NCBI RefSeq assembly: GCF_009371985.2
Contig: NZ_VIKU02000003.1
Coordinates: 372,001 to 436,000, forward strand
Length of the DNA stretch: 64,000 bases
Direction: 5' to 3'
DNA from: Pelagihabitans pacificus
GTDB taxonomy: Bacteria; Bacteroidota; Bacteroidia; Flavobacteriales; Flavobacteriaceae
Shown here: positions 26,347 to 35,790 of the stretch, piece after piece
Position numbering within the stretch: position 1 is the stretch's first letter
Layout of the letters: each line of letters begins with the position of its first letter
The notes under the pieces: model-generated
What the model was told of the DNA's origin: nothing
Databases searched by the model: none
The model's input: the letters and a program-made list of their open reading frames with translations, nothing else
Made by a program: the position numbers and the translations under genes

Positions 26347-27045
26347 ATGAAAGATATTCTCATTATTGAAGATGATCCGGAAATCATTAAGTTACTGGAA
26401 ATACATCTGACCGACCTCATTTATAACACTTCGAAAGCCATGGACGGTGAAGAAGGGTTGACGATGGCCTTGGAAAAGGATTATGATCTTATTCTACTCG
26501 ATTTGACCCTTCCCACTATGGACGGTGTTGAAATATGTAAAAAGCTAAGGGCCAAAAAGAATACCCCTGTTATAATGCTCACGGCCAAATCGGAAGAAAT
26601 CGATAGGGTTCTTGGACTGGAAATAGGAGCCGACGATTATATTACGAAACCGTTTAGCATTCGCGAATTACTCGCACGAATCAAAGCGGTAATGAGAAGA
26701 ATCAATGCCAAAAAAGAAGAGGGAAAGGATTCATCTACTATTTGCGCCGAAGGATTACAAATCGATATAGACAAACGAAAAGTACTCCTAGAGGATAAGA
26801 AAGTGGATCTTTCCCCAAAAGAATTCGAACTTTTGGTGCTGATGGCGTCCAATCCAGGACGCAATTATACCCGAACGGAACTGTTGAATATGATATGGGG
26901 CTACAATTTCGATGGTTATGAACACACCGTGAATTCGCACATAAATCGCCTTCGGGCCAAAATCGAATCAGACATGGCCCATCCTAACTATATCCTGACC
27001 ACTTGGGGCGTAGGATACAAGTTCAATGAAGATATTGCCCTATGA
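26347..27045 (+). CDS. OmpR/PhoB-family response regulator
   Basis: A 232-residue DNA-binding response regulator. The receiver domain (1-118) has the acidic pair IIEDDPE, phosphoacceptor Asp52 in LILLDLTLPTMDG, and Lys in DDYITKPFS. The C-terminal winged helix (about 135-230) ends in HTVNSHINRLRAKIE and YILTTWGVGYKF, which are family hallmarks. Its last 4 bases overlap the histidine kinase gene (ATGA), so they form an operon. It probably controls its own operon and perhaps the divergent spondin lipoprotein across the 242-base gap (26105-26346). Confidence 0.93.
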   Translation: MKDILIIEDDPEIIKLLEIHLTDLIYNTSKAMDGEEGLTMALEKDYDLILLDLTLPTMDGVEICKKLRAKKNTPVIMLTAKSEEIDRVLGLEIGADDYITKPFSIRELLARIKAVMRRINAKKEEGKDSSTICAEGLQIDIDKRKVLLEDKKVDLSPKEFELLVLMASNPGRNYTRTELLNMIWGYNFDGYEHTVNSHINRLRAKIESDMAHPNYILTTWGVGYKFNEDIAL

Positions 27046-28535
27046 GTACAAAGGAGAAAACATTGACCCCGAAATTGGTCAAGAAATTATGGGTGGCATT
27101 TATTCTCCTAGTGCTTTTAATGGGTGTCTCTTACATATTCATTACCAGCTACTTCGCCAGCAAGCATTACGAAGAGACGACACAACGTTTGAATGCCCGC
27201 ATTGCCGATCATGTCATCGGTGAAAAATTCCAGGACGCATCCCCTTTCTTAAAGGACGGTAGTGTAAACAAGCCCCTTTTCGGGGACCTTATGCATGATA
27301 TGATGGCCGTCAACCAAGGAATCGAGGTATATCTGCTCGACGATACGGGCAAGGTATTGTATTCGGTGGTTTTGGACCATAGCGATAATGCCCCCGCCAA
27401 AAAAGTGGCCTTGGAGCCGATCCAGGCCTTCGTGGCGAACAAAGGGGAAAAGTTCGTGTTGGGCGATGACCCGAGAAACATGGCAAGACAAAAGATATTT
27501 TCGGCCGCTCCCTACTCAATAGATGGGCACCAAGGATATATCTACATCATCCTGGCAGGAAAGACTTTTGAACAGGTCAATAGCACTTTATTGGGGCAGT
27601 ACTTTGCAAAGTTAGGTATCGGAGCCATTGTATTGACAACCCTATTCTCTGCCATCATTGGGTCGCTGGCGATATGGTTCCTGACCAAGAACCTACGTCT
27701 TATAACCGGTACGGTGAGAAGGTTTCAAGAGGGTGACTTGGAAGCGCGTATCGAACATCCCGAAAAGTCGGATATCGCTATTTTTGCCGGCTCGTTCAAC
27801 GACATGGCCGATACGATTGTTGGCAATATGGACAAGATGCAATCGGTCGATGCGCTTCGCAGGGAGTTGATTGCCAACGTATCGCACGACCTTCGCACCC
27901 CCTTAGCCATCTTGAAGGGGTATATCGAAACCTTACAGATAAAACGGGATTCGCTGTCGGAGGCCAAAAAACAGGCATATCTACAGATAACCCATGACAA
28001 CGTCGACAAGCTTTCCAGTCTCATCCATCAATTATTTGACTATTCAAAATTAGAGGCCGAACAGGTCGCCCCGGTCAAGGAGCCCTTCTCTATAACCGAG
28101 CTCTCCCACGATTTAATCGCCAAGTTCAGGGTATTGGCCGAACAAAAGCAAATCACCTTGGAATTGGACGACCCACAAAAAAACTGTATTGTTTTTGCCG
28201 ATGTAAGCCTCGTGGAACGAGCCCTGCAAAATCTTATAGAAAATGCGATCAAATACACAGAACCTGAGGGAAAAGTGACCTTGGCACTTCATCAAAAAGG
28301 CGCAAACATAGAAATCAACATTACGGATACAGGAACAGGTATCCCCATCAACGAACAGCCTTTTATCTTTGACCGATATAAACAACTACATAAAGGTTCG
28401 AAGAAACGCGGATACGGGCTTGGACTTGCCATCGTAAAGAAAATAATGGACCTGCATGATACTACGATTACAGTTCTGAGCAGGCCCAAACAAGGGAGTT
28501 CTTTTATATTCAATTTACCCGCTTACCAGATATGA
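27042..28535 (+). CDS. Sensor histidine kinase with HAMP domain
   Basis: A 497-residue inner membrane kinase. Membrane helices lie at about 15-37 and 190-214 and enclose a periplasmic sensor region of some 150 residues with a Cache-like appearance (GIEVYLLDDTGKVLYSVV). A HAMP domain follows (FLTKNLRLITGTVRRFQEGD), then the HisKA domain with His282 in NVSHDLRTPLAI, and the ATPase domain with NLIENAIKY (N box), DTGTGIP (G1) and GYGLGLAIVKK (G2). The signal it senses is not known. Partner of the overlapping response regulator gene; a strong terminator follows. Confidence 0.93.
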   Translation: MSTKEKTLTPKLVKKLWVAFILLVLLMGVSYIFITSYFASKHYEETTQRLNARIADHVIGEKFQDASPFLKDGSVNKPLFGDLMHDMMAVNQGIEVYLLDDTGKVLYSVVLDHSDNAPAKKVALEPIQAFVANKGEKFVLGDDPRNMARQKIFSAAPYSIDGHQGYIYIILAGKTFEQVNSTLLGQYFAKLGIGAIVLTTLFSAIIGSLAIWFLTKNLRLITGTVRRFQEGDLEARIEHPEKSDIAIFAGSFNDMADTIVGNMDKMQSVDALRRELIANVSHDLRTPLAILKGYIETLQIKRDSLSEAKKQAYLQITHDNVDKLSSLIHQLFDYSKLEAEQVAPVKEPFSITELSHDLIAKFRVLAEQKQITLELDDPQKNCIVFADVSLVERALQNLIENAIKYTEPEGKVTLALHQKGANIEINITDTGTGIPINEQPFIFDRYKQLHKGSKKRGYGLGLAIVKKIMDLHDTTITVLSRPKQGSSFIFNLPAYQI

Positions 28536-28558
28536 TGGGAAGTGAAAACGCTATGAAA

Positions 28559-28590
28559 ACACAAAACCGGTCGATCGACCGGTTTTGTGT
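28559..28590. terminator. Palindromic terminator between convergent genes
   Basis: ACACAAAACCGGTCGA followed by its exact complement forms a perfect 32-base palindrome, a 14- to 16-base-pair stem with T-rich 3' arm TTTTGTGTTTA. It lies between the histidine kinase stop (28535) and the stop of the convergent AAA+ ATPase gene (28635), and may act in both directions. Confidence 0.85.
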
Positions 28591-28634
28591 TTACGTAATT
28601 AATGGGTGGCAAGGTTTTGATTTCGCTCCTTTTT

Positions 28635-30104
28635 TTAAAGTCCACTGATGAAACTTCCGTACAAGTCCTTAAATTGGTACCCCTCTGAAAATCGGTTCTT
28701 ACTTAATTTCTTATGGGCAACGAGTCCCCATAGCACCAGTTCCTTTAAAAAGTACACATCTTCTTCGGGCCAATCAGGTTGGAATTCCTTTACCAAGCGA
28801 TTCAACTGTGGAATACTGTCAAGGGCACGTTGGTATTCCTCATCGGTAAAATCGTCCAATAGCTCAAAACCCTGACCTTGAAAAAACCAATGTAACAATT
28901 CATCATAGGGGGTTTCGGTATCTTTTTTCTCAAGCTTATTTATTTTCGGGAAATACTGTGGAAACAATGATTTAATCGCATCATCGATCAGTATGGCCGC
29001 TACACCATCGGCTCCTTCCTGTTCCCCTTCATAAACTAGTTCTATCTTACCGGTAATCGCCGGAATAATCCCTAAAAAGTCACTCAATCGTACCATTGTC
29101 GATTCGGCGCCTGTCATCAATGCCCTTCGCTCCGCGGTACTCAATAAATTTTCAAAAGCAGTAATACTCGTACGCGCACTAACCCCGCTCTTCACATCGA
29201 CATACTCGCTGTTCCTTGCCTCAAAACTGATCTGCTCCAATAAATCCTTGGCAATATCGGGTACATATACCGCACTCGTCTGCCGTTCATCCAAATTCGA
29301 CTCCTGTTCGGTAATTTTTCGGGCAGTCTCGATATCATCGGGATAGTGGGTCAGGATCTGAGATCCGATTCGGTCTTTCAATGGCGTTACGATACTTCCG
29401 CGATTGGTGTAGTCTTCCGGATTCGCCGTGAAGACAAACTGAAGGTCCAACGGGAGTCGTAGTTTAAATCCTCGAATCTGTATGTCGCCTTCCTGTAAAA
29501 TATTGAAAAGTGATACCTGAATGCGTGCCTGTAGATCGGGAAGCTCGTTAATTACAAAGATACAGCGGTTCGCCCGAGGAATCATTCCGAAGTGAATAAC
29601 CCGGTCATCGGCGTAGGACAGTTTTAAATTCGCCGCTTTTATGGGGTCGACATCCCCAATTAAATCGGCCACGGTCACATCCGGGGTCGCCAGTTTTTCA
29701 TAAAACCGTTCGTCGCGATGCAACCAAGTAATCGGCGTGTCATCTCCCTTCTCAAGGATGAGTTGCTTCGCAAATCGAGACATCGGCTTCAGGGGGTCAT
29801 CGTTGATTTCAGATCCGGCAACAACGGGAATCCATTCATCCAAGAGATTCACCATTAAACGCGCCAATCTCGTCTTGGCCTGCCCCCGTAAACCCAATAA
29901 ATTAATATTGTGACGGGAAAGTATCGCCCTTTCCAATTCAGGAACGACCGAATCTTCATAGCCCCAAACACCAGGGAACGTTTCTTCCCCTTTTTTTATT
30001 TTCTCGCGAAGATTGTCCCGAAGTTCGTCTTTAATACTTTTACTCCGATACCCTGCCGTTTTTAATGCACCCAGGGTTTTGGTCTTTTTTTGGTCTAATT
30101 TCAT
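28635..30104 (-). CDS. MoxR/magnesium chelatase-like AAA+ ATPase
   Basis: A 489-residue AAA+ ATPase of the MoxR/BchI-like group. Walker A is GLRGQAKT (71-78), Walker B is in RCIFVINELPDL, sensor 1 is in FVFTANPEDY, and an arginine-finger region ...LKDRIGSQI follows. It is often annotated as a magnesium chelatase subunit or sigma-54-interacting protein, but no tetrapyrrole role is implied. The 116 bases downstream lead to a VWA gene in the same direction, the usual partner arrangement for MoxR ATPases, which help assemble or activate other complexes. Function of this pair is unknown. Confidence 0.85.
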   Translation of the reverse strand: MKLDQKKTKTLGALKTAGYRSKSIKDELRDNLREKIKKGEETFPGVWGYEDSVVPELERAILSRHNINLLGLRGQAKTRLARLMVNLLDEWIPVVAGSEINDDPLKPMSRFAKQLILEKGDDTPITWLHRDERFYEKLATPDVTVADLIGDVDPIKAANLKLSYADDRVIHFGMIPRANRCIFVINELPDLQARIQVSLFNILQEGDIQIRGFKLRLPLDLQFVFTANPEDYTNRGSIVTPLKDRIGSQILTHYPDDIETARKITEQESNLDERQTSAVYVPDIAKDLLEQISFEARNSEYVDVKSGVSARTSITAFENLLSTAERRALMTGAESTMVRLSDFLGIIPAITGKIELVYEGEQEGADGVAAILIDDAIKSLFPQYFPKINKLEKKDTETPYDELLHWFFQGQGFELLDDFTDEEYQRALDSIPQLNRLVKEFQPDWPEEDVYFLKELVLWGLVAHKKLSKNRFSEGYQFKDLYGSFISGL

Positions 30105-30220
30105 ATATTTTTTTGATTTGCTTGTGGATGATCTAAACCAGCGTGTTCTCTTGATCCAATTCCGGATGGGATTACTTATTCACCATTTGCCGGTAGCACA
30201 TTGGTTTTCCAATTATCTAT

Positions 30221-31387
30221 TTATTTGAGCCTTCTTCTTCGATTCGACTCGTAATCCTCGAAAATCATTTCTCCCAATCCCTTTAAACCCGTAAAGAAGG
30301 CCTTACCCATGTTCGCTTCGGTAAAATGTCGGATAAACTGTTTTAGATAAGGGTCTTGGGCAATCATGAAGGTAGTAATGGGAATATGTAATTTTCGTGC
30401 TTGCCTTGCCATATTATAGCATTTCTCCACGATAAAATCGTCCAATCCGACGCTGTTTTTATAGTACGTGCCGTCGGGCATGCGCAAACAACTCGGTTTT
30501 CCATCGGTAATCATGAAAATTTGCTTATTGGTGTTTCGCTTTCGCCGTAACATATCCATTGCCAATTGTAAACCTGCCACCGTATTGGTATGATACGGAC
30601 CTACTTTCAAATAGGGCAGGTCTTTGATAGGGATCGGCCAGGCATCGTTTCCGAAAACCAAGATATCCAAGGTATCCTTTGGGTAGCGGGTCGTTATCAA
30701 TTCGGCCAAGGCCATGGCAACTTTCTTCGCCGGTGTAATCCTGTCTTCCCCGTACAATATCATGCTATGGCTGATGTCGATCATCAATACCGTACTCATT
30801 TGGGCCTTGTAGTGGGTATCCTCTACGACCAGGTCGTCCTCACTCAAGGCAAAATTTCCGATACCATGGTTGATTTGGGCGTTTTTTAGACTTTCGGTCA
30901 TCGAGATATGTTCCAAGCTATCACCATAGCGATATTCCCTGAAGTTGCCCGTGTGCTCATCCCCTGGTCCCGCTTTGCCGGTTTTGTGATTTCCCGCTCC
31001 GCTCCGTTTGAGCTTTCCAAAAATCTGGTCCAATGCGCGTTGTCGAATGATACGTTCCATTTTGGCGGTAATGGATATTTTTCCTTTTCCATCGCCGTCA
31101 CCCTCATCCCCTTCGTCACCATCACCCATTCCGCCATCGCCATCCTCGAACTCCTCCCGAATGTATCCACGTGCTTTCAGGTCTTCAATGAAATCATCGA
31201 TGGTATAGTCTTCATCGGTAAGCTCGTACTCCTTATCCAGCTCCCGCAACCAATCGATCGCCTCGTCAAAATCACCGGAGGTATGGGTAATGAGTTCCTG
31301 AAAAATATCGAAGAGTTTATCAAAAGGAGTTTGTTCCGGTGCCACGTAGGTGTCGAACCGAAATCCTTTTCTTGTATTCATAGCCAT
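30221..31387 (-). CDS. VWA domain protein, partner of the AAA+ ATPase
   Basis: A 388-residue cytoplasmic protein (no signal or membrane segment). The C-terminal von Willebrand A domain (about 175-370) has a MIDAS motif DISHS in VLMIDISHSMIL and other metal-site residues, for example MITDGKPS. The N-terminal half is acidic, with a Gly/Asp-rich stretch DGDGGMGDGDEGDEGDGDG (101-119 approximately) like those in BchD-type chelatase subunits. It precedes the MoxR-like ATPase on the minus strand, and the two likely form a chaperone-like complex. Two alternative ATGs (codons 1 and 3). Confidence 0.82.
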   Translation of the reverse strand: MAMNTRKGFRFDTYVAPEQTPFDKLFDIFQELITHTSGDFDEAIDWLRELDKEYELTDEDYTIDDFIEDLKARGYIREEFEDGDGGMGDGDEGDEGDGDGKGKISITAKMERIIRQRALDQIFGKLKRSGAGNHKTGKAGPGDEHTGNFREYRYGDSLEHISMTESLKNAQINHGIGNFALSEDDLVVEDTHYKAQMSTVLMIDISHSMILYGEDRITPAKKVAMALAELITTRYPKDTLDILVFGNDAWPIPIKDLPYLKVGPYHTNTVAGLQLAMDMLRRKRNTNKQIFMITDGKPSCLRMPDGTYYKNSVGLDDFIVEKCYNMARQARKLHIPITTFMIAQDPYLKQFIRHFTEANMGKAFFTGLKGLGEMIFEDYESNRRRRLK

Positions 31388-31591
31388 GAGTTAAAAATAA
31401 GATATTATCCCTTGAAAAAACCCGTTTTTAGGAAAACTTAACGCTTCTTGAAATTTCAGACAGATTTGTCACTTGAGCCCGTCTTACCCAACGGGAATCC
31501 AAACTCCAGATCGCTTTGTACACTACCGTGGTCGCAAAGCCACTGATAAGTTCGGAAACATTGGTATATTTTCGTTAAGTTTTAGTTCCAT

Positions 31592-32410
31592 ATGCCAAAT
31601 AATCATCTTCAAAAGCAAGTTCTAGGTTTTTTAAGCACGCCACCGCTATGGAAGCGTTCGCAGTTCAGCATTGAACAGTTTGAATTACCGGAAATCAATG
31701 TAAGCGACCTAACTCCCCGCCCGATACCCCAAAACATCCGGTTAGGGCATCAAATGGAGCATATTTTCAAACAGGTATTGAATCATACGGCCAGATATCA
31801 AGTACTGGTACATAATATTCCCGTAAAAAAAGAGAATAGAACCATTGGAGAAATCGATTTTATCTTGAAGGATTTGCAATCATCAAAAAACATCCATGTG
31901 GAACTTACCTACAAATTTTACATCATCGACCCCGAAATATCGGAACCGGTGCATCAACTTATGGGGCCCAACAAACGCGATATGTTCTTTACGAAGATGG
32001 AAAAAATGAAGAACCACCAGTTTCCCTTGTTACATTCCCACGAAGGTGCTCAAGCACTACGGGAGCTGAACATTGTACCCCATGACATACAGCACCAAAC
32101 GTGCTTCAAAGCCCAATTATTTAAGCGGTATGGTTCGGTCAACCATCATATTCGGCCTTTGAACAAAGCATGTATCTGCGGTTTTTGGCTTCGCTTTGAC
32201 ACCTTCAATTCAACAGCGTTCCAATCGTATCGGTTTTATATCCCATACAAGTCGGAATGGGTGATCGCCCCCCATGAAGAGGTACCATGGATGTCCCACT
32301 TTGATACCCTTATGGAGCTGAATATTCGCATGCTCAAAGAAAATGCCCCTATGGTATGGATGAAAAAAAAGAACGCTACCTTGGAGAAATTCTTTGTGGT
32401 TTGGTGGTAA
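31592..32410 (+). CDS. DUF1853 family protein
   Basis: A 272-residue protein that I assign to DUF1853 from the pattern LGHQMEHIFKQVLN, VHNIPVKKENRTIGEIDFILKD and HVELTYKFYIIDP, then MGPNKRDMFFTKMEKMKNHQ. The E-x-D-F and E-x-T-Y-K pieces look like an active site of the PD-(D/E)XK nuclease type, which is consistent with the family, although activity is not established. The C-terminus is rich in Trp and Lys. Single gene, plus strand. Confidence 0.7.
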   Translation: MPNNHLQKQVLGFLSTPPLWKRSQFSIEQFELPEINVSDLTPRPIPQNIRLGHQMEHIFKQVLNHTARYQVLVHNIPVKKENRTIGEIDFILKDLQSSKNIHVELTYKFYIIDPEISEPVHQLMGPNKRDMFFTKMEKMKNHQFPLLHSHEGAQALRELNIVPHDIQHQTCFKAQLFKRYGSVNHHIRPLNKACICGFWLRFDTFNSTAFQSYRFYIPYKSEWVIAPHEEVPWMSHFDTLMELNIRMLKENAPMVWMKKKNATLEKFFVVWW

Positions 32411-32563
32411 ACCGGGATTCAGGATAGCAAAGAAGAAACAAAATCGGATTACCCTAGATAGAAATTATAAAGGAATCGACGCTACGAAACAAAAAATAAG
32501 GTATCTCTGTAACATCCTTGCCTATTGAGTAGTCTATTCATATAACAACTTCAATCAACGAAC

Positions 32564-33796
32564 ATGTCTACCGTATCCACCCAAAGAATCGAAATAATCG
32601 ATGCCTTAAGGGGTTTCGCCCTCGCAGGGATCGTTATCTGCCATATGGTAGAGAATTATATCGCCGCAATGGCACCTGTGCACTTTTACGAGGCAGTAAG
32701 TATTGGTCCCGCCGATCAGATCGTCGATGCCTTTATAGGTATTTTTCTCAGAGGCAAGTTCATAGCCCTATTTTCATTTTTATTCGGACTCAGTTTTTTT
32801 ATTCAAATGGACAATGGAGAAAAACGGGGAATCGCCTTTGGGGGTAGATTCCTGTGGCGTTTGATCATCCTACTGGTCATCGGTTATGTACACAGTCTTT
32901 TTTACAGGGGCGATATCCTCACCGTCTACGCGATGCTCGGCCTATTCCTGATTCCTTTTTATAAGCTTGACAACAAATGGGTCCTAGGGTTTGCCGCGTT
33001 GTTGTTTCTTGGCCTTGGAAGGTATCTGGTCTTTTCCTTTTTTCAAGGAGACCACCTATTTTCGGATGTAGATCCAATGAATCAAGAAGCGCCCCAGATC
33101 GCCGAATACTACCATACGCTTAAAAACGGAAGTATCTGGGAGGTTTTTGCCACCAATGGATGGGAAGGGCACGTGGACAAAATGAATGTGCAATTCGGAA
33201 TCTTTGGGCGGGGCTATTTTACCTTTGCTTTCTTCCTGATCGGTTTGTATGTAGGACGGTCGGGATTTTTCAAGCGCTTCCGGGACGAGAAAAAACTCAC
33301 CAAAAAAGCACTGATCGGTTCCCTTGTGCTCTTTGTGGTTTCACTAGGCATCACCGCAGGGGCCTTTATCAGTCTCGGACCCGAGGTCAAAATGGACAAT
33401 TGGGTCGCCATGATCGGACTTTCCGGGATGGATATGACGAATTTCGCAATGACCATTTTATATATCGCTCTTTTCACGATGCTCTATAGAAGAGTAAGAC
33501 CGGAACGTTGGCTACGTCAATTTGCTCCTTATGGTAGAATGGCCTTAACCAATTATTTCCTGCAAAGTGTTTTAGGTACCTTTCTTCTGTTTGGCTGGGG
33601 CTTGGGTTATTTGGGTGAACTGCGAAACATATATACCTTTTTGATCGCCTTGGCAATCATCATCCTTCAAATGTGGACAAGCAAACTATGGTTGCGGTAC
33701 TTTTATTACGGCCCGTTGGAATGGTTGTGGCGAAGCTTGACATTTTTCAAGCGCTTTCCGTTTGGGAAGGCTAATGCCGTTGCTCCAGAACCTTGA
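32564..33796 (+). CDS. DUF418 (YeiB-like) membrane protein
   Basis: A 410-residue integral membrane protein with about ten hydrophobic segments. The N-terminus RIEIIDALRGFALAGIVICHMVENY is the family signature of DUF418 proteins, and the C-terminal part, RMALTNYFLQSVLGTFLLFGWGLG, also fits. These proteins are related to the acyltransferase 3 fold but their function is unknown. Its last 26 bases overlap the end of the convergent hisIE gene. Confidence 0.85.
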   Translation: MSTVSTQRIEIIDALRGFALAGIVICHMVENYIAAMAPVHFYEAVSIGPADQIVDAFIGIFLRGKFIALFSFLFGLSFFIQMDNGEKRGIAFGGRFLWRLIILLVIGYVHSLFYRGDILTVYAMLGLFLIPFYKLDNKWVLGFAALLFLGLGRYLVFSFFQGDHLFSDVDPMNQEAPQIAEYYHTLKNGSIWEVFATNGWEGHVDKMNVQFGIFGRGYFTFAFFLIGLYVGRSGFFKRFRDEKKLTKKALIGSLVLFVVSLGITAGAFISLGPEVKMDNWVAMIGLSGMDMTNFAMTILYIALFTMLYRRVRPERWLRQFAPYGRMALTNYFLQSVLGTFLLFGWGLGYLGELRNIYTFLIALAIIILQMWTSKLWLRYFYYGPLEWLWRSLTFFKRFPFGKANAVAPEP

Positions 33797-34388
33797 CCAC
33801 CTGTTCCAGTGTGAAGCCTTTCGCCTGCAGCAAAATCAGGTAGTGAAACAATAAATCGGCACTTTCGTTCAAAAAAAGGTCGTCATTGGTATCCTTGGCC
33901 TCTATGACCGTCTCCACGGCTTCCTCCCCTACTTTTTGGGCTATTTTATTAATTCCCTTTTCAAAGAGCGATGCCACGTATGAAGTGCTGCCATCGGCGG
34001 CTGTTCGCCGTTGCTTGATGACCGTTTCCAGCTTGGACAGGAAACCATAGTTCGAGGTGTTTTCCTCATCCCAGCAGGTATCACTACCCGTGTGGCAGGT
34101 AGGACCATCTGGCCTTACGGAAATTAACAGGGTATCATTATCACAGTCGTTTTTGATATCGACCAAGTGTAGGAAATTGCCGCTCTCCTCGCCTTTTGTC
34201 CATAACCTTTTTTTGGTACGGCTGTAAAAAGTCACTTTCTTGGTTTCCAATGTTTTGGCCAATGCTTCCTGATTCAGATACCCCAACATCAAGACTATTT
34301 TTGTAGTAGCATCCTGCACGATGGCCGGTAAAAGTCCGTTTTCGTTTTTGCTCCAATCGGGCGTGTTCAACGTGAATTCTTGATTCAT
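33771..34388 (-). CDS. hisIE: Phosphoribosyl-AMP cyclohydrolase / phosphoribosyl-ATP pyrophosphatase
   Basis: A 205-residue bifunctional enzyme for the second and third steps of histidine synthesis. The N-terminal HisI domain (about 1-105) has VLMLGYLNQEALAKTLETK and the zinc/metal residues in CDNDTLLISVRPDGPTCHTG. The C-terminal HisE domain (about 115-205) has the helical MazG-like motif KVGEEAVETVIEAKD. The usual fused order HisI-HisE is kept. It is the last gene of the his operon, two bases after the preceding GNAT gene, and its 3' end overlaps the convergent DUF418 gene. Confidence 0.96.
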   Translation of the reverse strand: MNQEFTLNTPDWSKNENGLLPAIVQDATTKIVLMLGYLNQEALAKTLETKKVTFYSRTKKRLWTKGEESGNFLHLVDIKNDCDNDTLLISVRPDGPTCHTGSDTCWDEENTSNYGFLSKLETVIKQRRTAADGSTSYVASLFEKGINKIAQKVGEEAVETVIEAKDTNDDLFLNESADLLFHYLILLQAKGFTLEQVVKVLEQRH

Positions 34389-34389
34389 T

Positions 34390-35013
34390 TTATATTATTT
34401 TCCTTGTTCTTTCCCCCTTTATTGGCGGAACCCCTTCCATACGAAGCATATAAATGGGAAAACCCAGTTCGGTCTCCGTATTGAAGATACGAAGCCCGAA
34501 TTTGCGATAGAGCCCCACTAATTCCTCGCTTGCCGTATCCACGATGATGGGCAGTGCCAAGTGCTGCTTTTCCTTGTATACCTGCATGATCAGCTTGGCG
34601 GCGGTCACGGTACCTTTATACTCTTGTTTGACGGCAAAAATCATCGGGCGAATGTATTCGCCCTTTGGATAATTGCGCTGTACTATTTTTTGGCGGCGCA
34701 ATACTTTTCGAAGTCGGTTAAAACCAATGCAAAATAGTACCAAACGCAAGGTCGAAATAACTTTTGATACACTAAAACGGTCTTTGTGTGCGTACGTGAT
34801 AAGCAGGCAGCTGCCAAAATTATCCGATAAAAAAACCTCCCCTGTTCTCAGGGCCTTATCGAACAGGTATTCCATTAAAACCCGCATGCGATACAAACGC
34901 TTTGTATCATGCCGAACGATAAAATTTATGGAATTGTCCCCTTTAATGGGGTCAAAGGCCTCCACCAAAATATCAACGACCAATTTTTTATCCTTTTGTG
35001 TTGCTCTTATCAA
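34390..35013 (-). CDS. GNAT-like acetyltransferase inserted in the his operon
   Basis: A 207-residue protein with a GNAT-type look: the N-terminus MIRATQKDKKLVVDILVEAFD, the central ...IFAVKQEYKGTVTAAKLIMQVYKE (acetyl-CoA-binding segment) and the C-terminal SEELVGLYRKFGLRIFNTETEL. Basic overall. The substrate is unknown. It sits between hisF (16 bases downstream of it) and hisIE (2 bases upstream), in the same direction, and so is probably co-transcribed, without a role in histidine synthesis being evident. Confidence 0.7.
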   Translation of the reverse strand: MIRATQKDKKLVVDILVEAFDPIKGDNSINFIVRHDTKRLYRMRVLMEYLFDKALRTGEVFLSDNFGSCLLITYAHKDRFSVSKVISTLRLVLFCIGFNRLRKVLRRQKIVQRNYPKGEYIRPMIFAVKQEYKGTVTAAKLIMQVYKEKQHLALPIIVDTASEELVGLYRKFGLRIFNTETELGFPIYMLRMEGVPPIKGERTRKII

Positions 35014-35029
35014 TCGTACACCTCTTTTA

Positions 35030-35785
35030 TTAAATCCGAACCGGGATTCCTTTTTGTTTCAGTTCGTTTTTCAAATCCGCGATGGCTATTTCCTTAAAAT
35101 GGAAAACGCTGGCCGCCAAGGCCGCATCCGCTTTCCCTTCTACAAAAGTATCCGTAAAATGCTGCATAGTCCCCGCCCCGCCTGATGCAATTATAGGAAT
35201 ATTCAGTTCGGTGGATAATCTGGCCAACGTCTCATTGGCAAAACCGTTCTTTGTGCCGTCGTGATCCATCGATGTAAATAGGATTTCCCCGGCACCACGC
35301 CTCTCTACTTCTTTGGCCCATTCAAACAAATCCAAGTCGGTAGGTACTTTGCCGCCGACCAAATGTACTTTCCATTGTCGGCCGATTTGTTTGGCATCGA
35401 TCGCCACAACGATGCATTGCGAACCAAACTTGGCCACCAAATCATTGATCAGTTGCGGATTCTTCACGGCGGAAGAGTTGATCGATACCTTGTCTGCCCC
35501 GTTATGAAGCAGCACATCCACGTCTTCCACCGAACCGATACCTCCCCCTACGGTGAATGGAATACTCACTTTTTCCGCCACGTGATATACCAATTCGGCC
35601 AAGGTTTTTCTTTTTTGCTCTGTTGCCGAGATATCCAAAAAAACCAGCTCATCCGCTCCTTCCCTACTGTAAAATTCCGCAAGTTCCACCGGATCCCCGG
35701 CATCCCGCAAATCGATAAAATTAATTCCCTTTACGGTTCGACCGTCTTTGATGTCAAGACAAGGAATGATTCTTTTTGCTAACAC
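35030..35785 (-). CDS. hisF: Imidazole glycerol phosphate synthase cyclase subunit
   Basis: A 251-residue (beta/alpha)8 barrel that, with HisH, converts PRFAR and ammonia into IGP and AICAR. The phosphate-site and catalytic residues are visible: Asp11 in [13 protein letters not shown], Asp131 in [10 protein letters not shown], and the C-terminal phosphate loop [13 protein letters not shown]. Length is normal. It follows the DinB-like gene by 6 bases and precedes the GNAT gene. Confidence 0.97.
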   Translation of the reverse strand: MLAKRIIPCLDIKDGRTVKGINFIDLRDAGDPVELAEFYSREGADELVFLDISATEQKRKTLAELVYHVAEKVSIPFTVGGGIGSVEDVDVLLHNGADKVSINSSAVKNPQLINDLVAKFGSQCIVVAIDAKQIGRQWKVHLVGGKVPTDLDLFEWAKEVERRGAGEILFTSMDHDGTKNGFANETLARLSTELNIPIIASGGAGTMQHFTDTFVEGKADAALAASVFHFKEIAIADLKNELKQKGIPVRI

Positions 35786-35790
35786 TGGCC

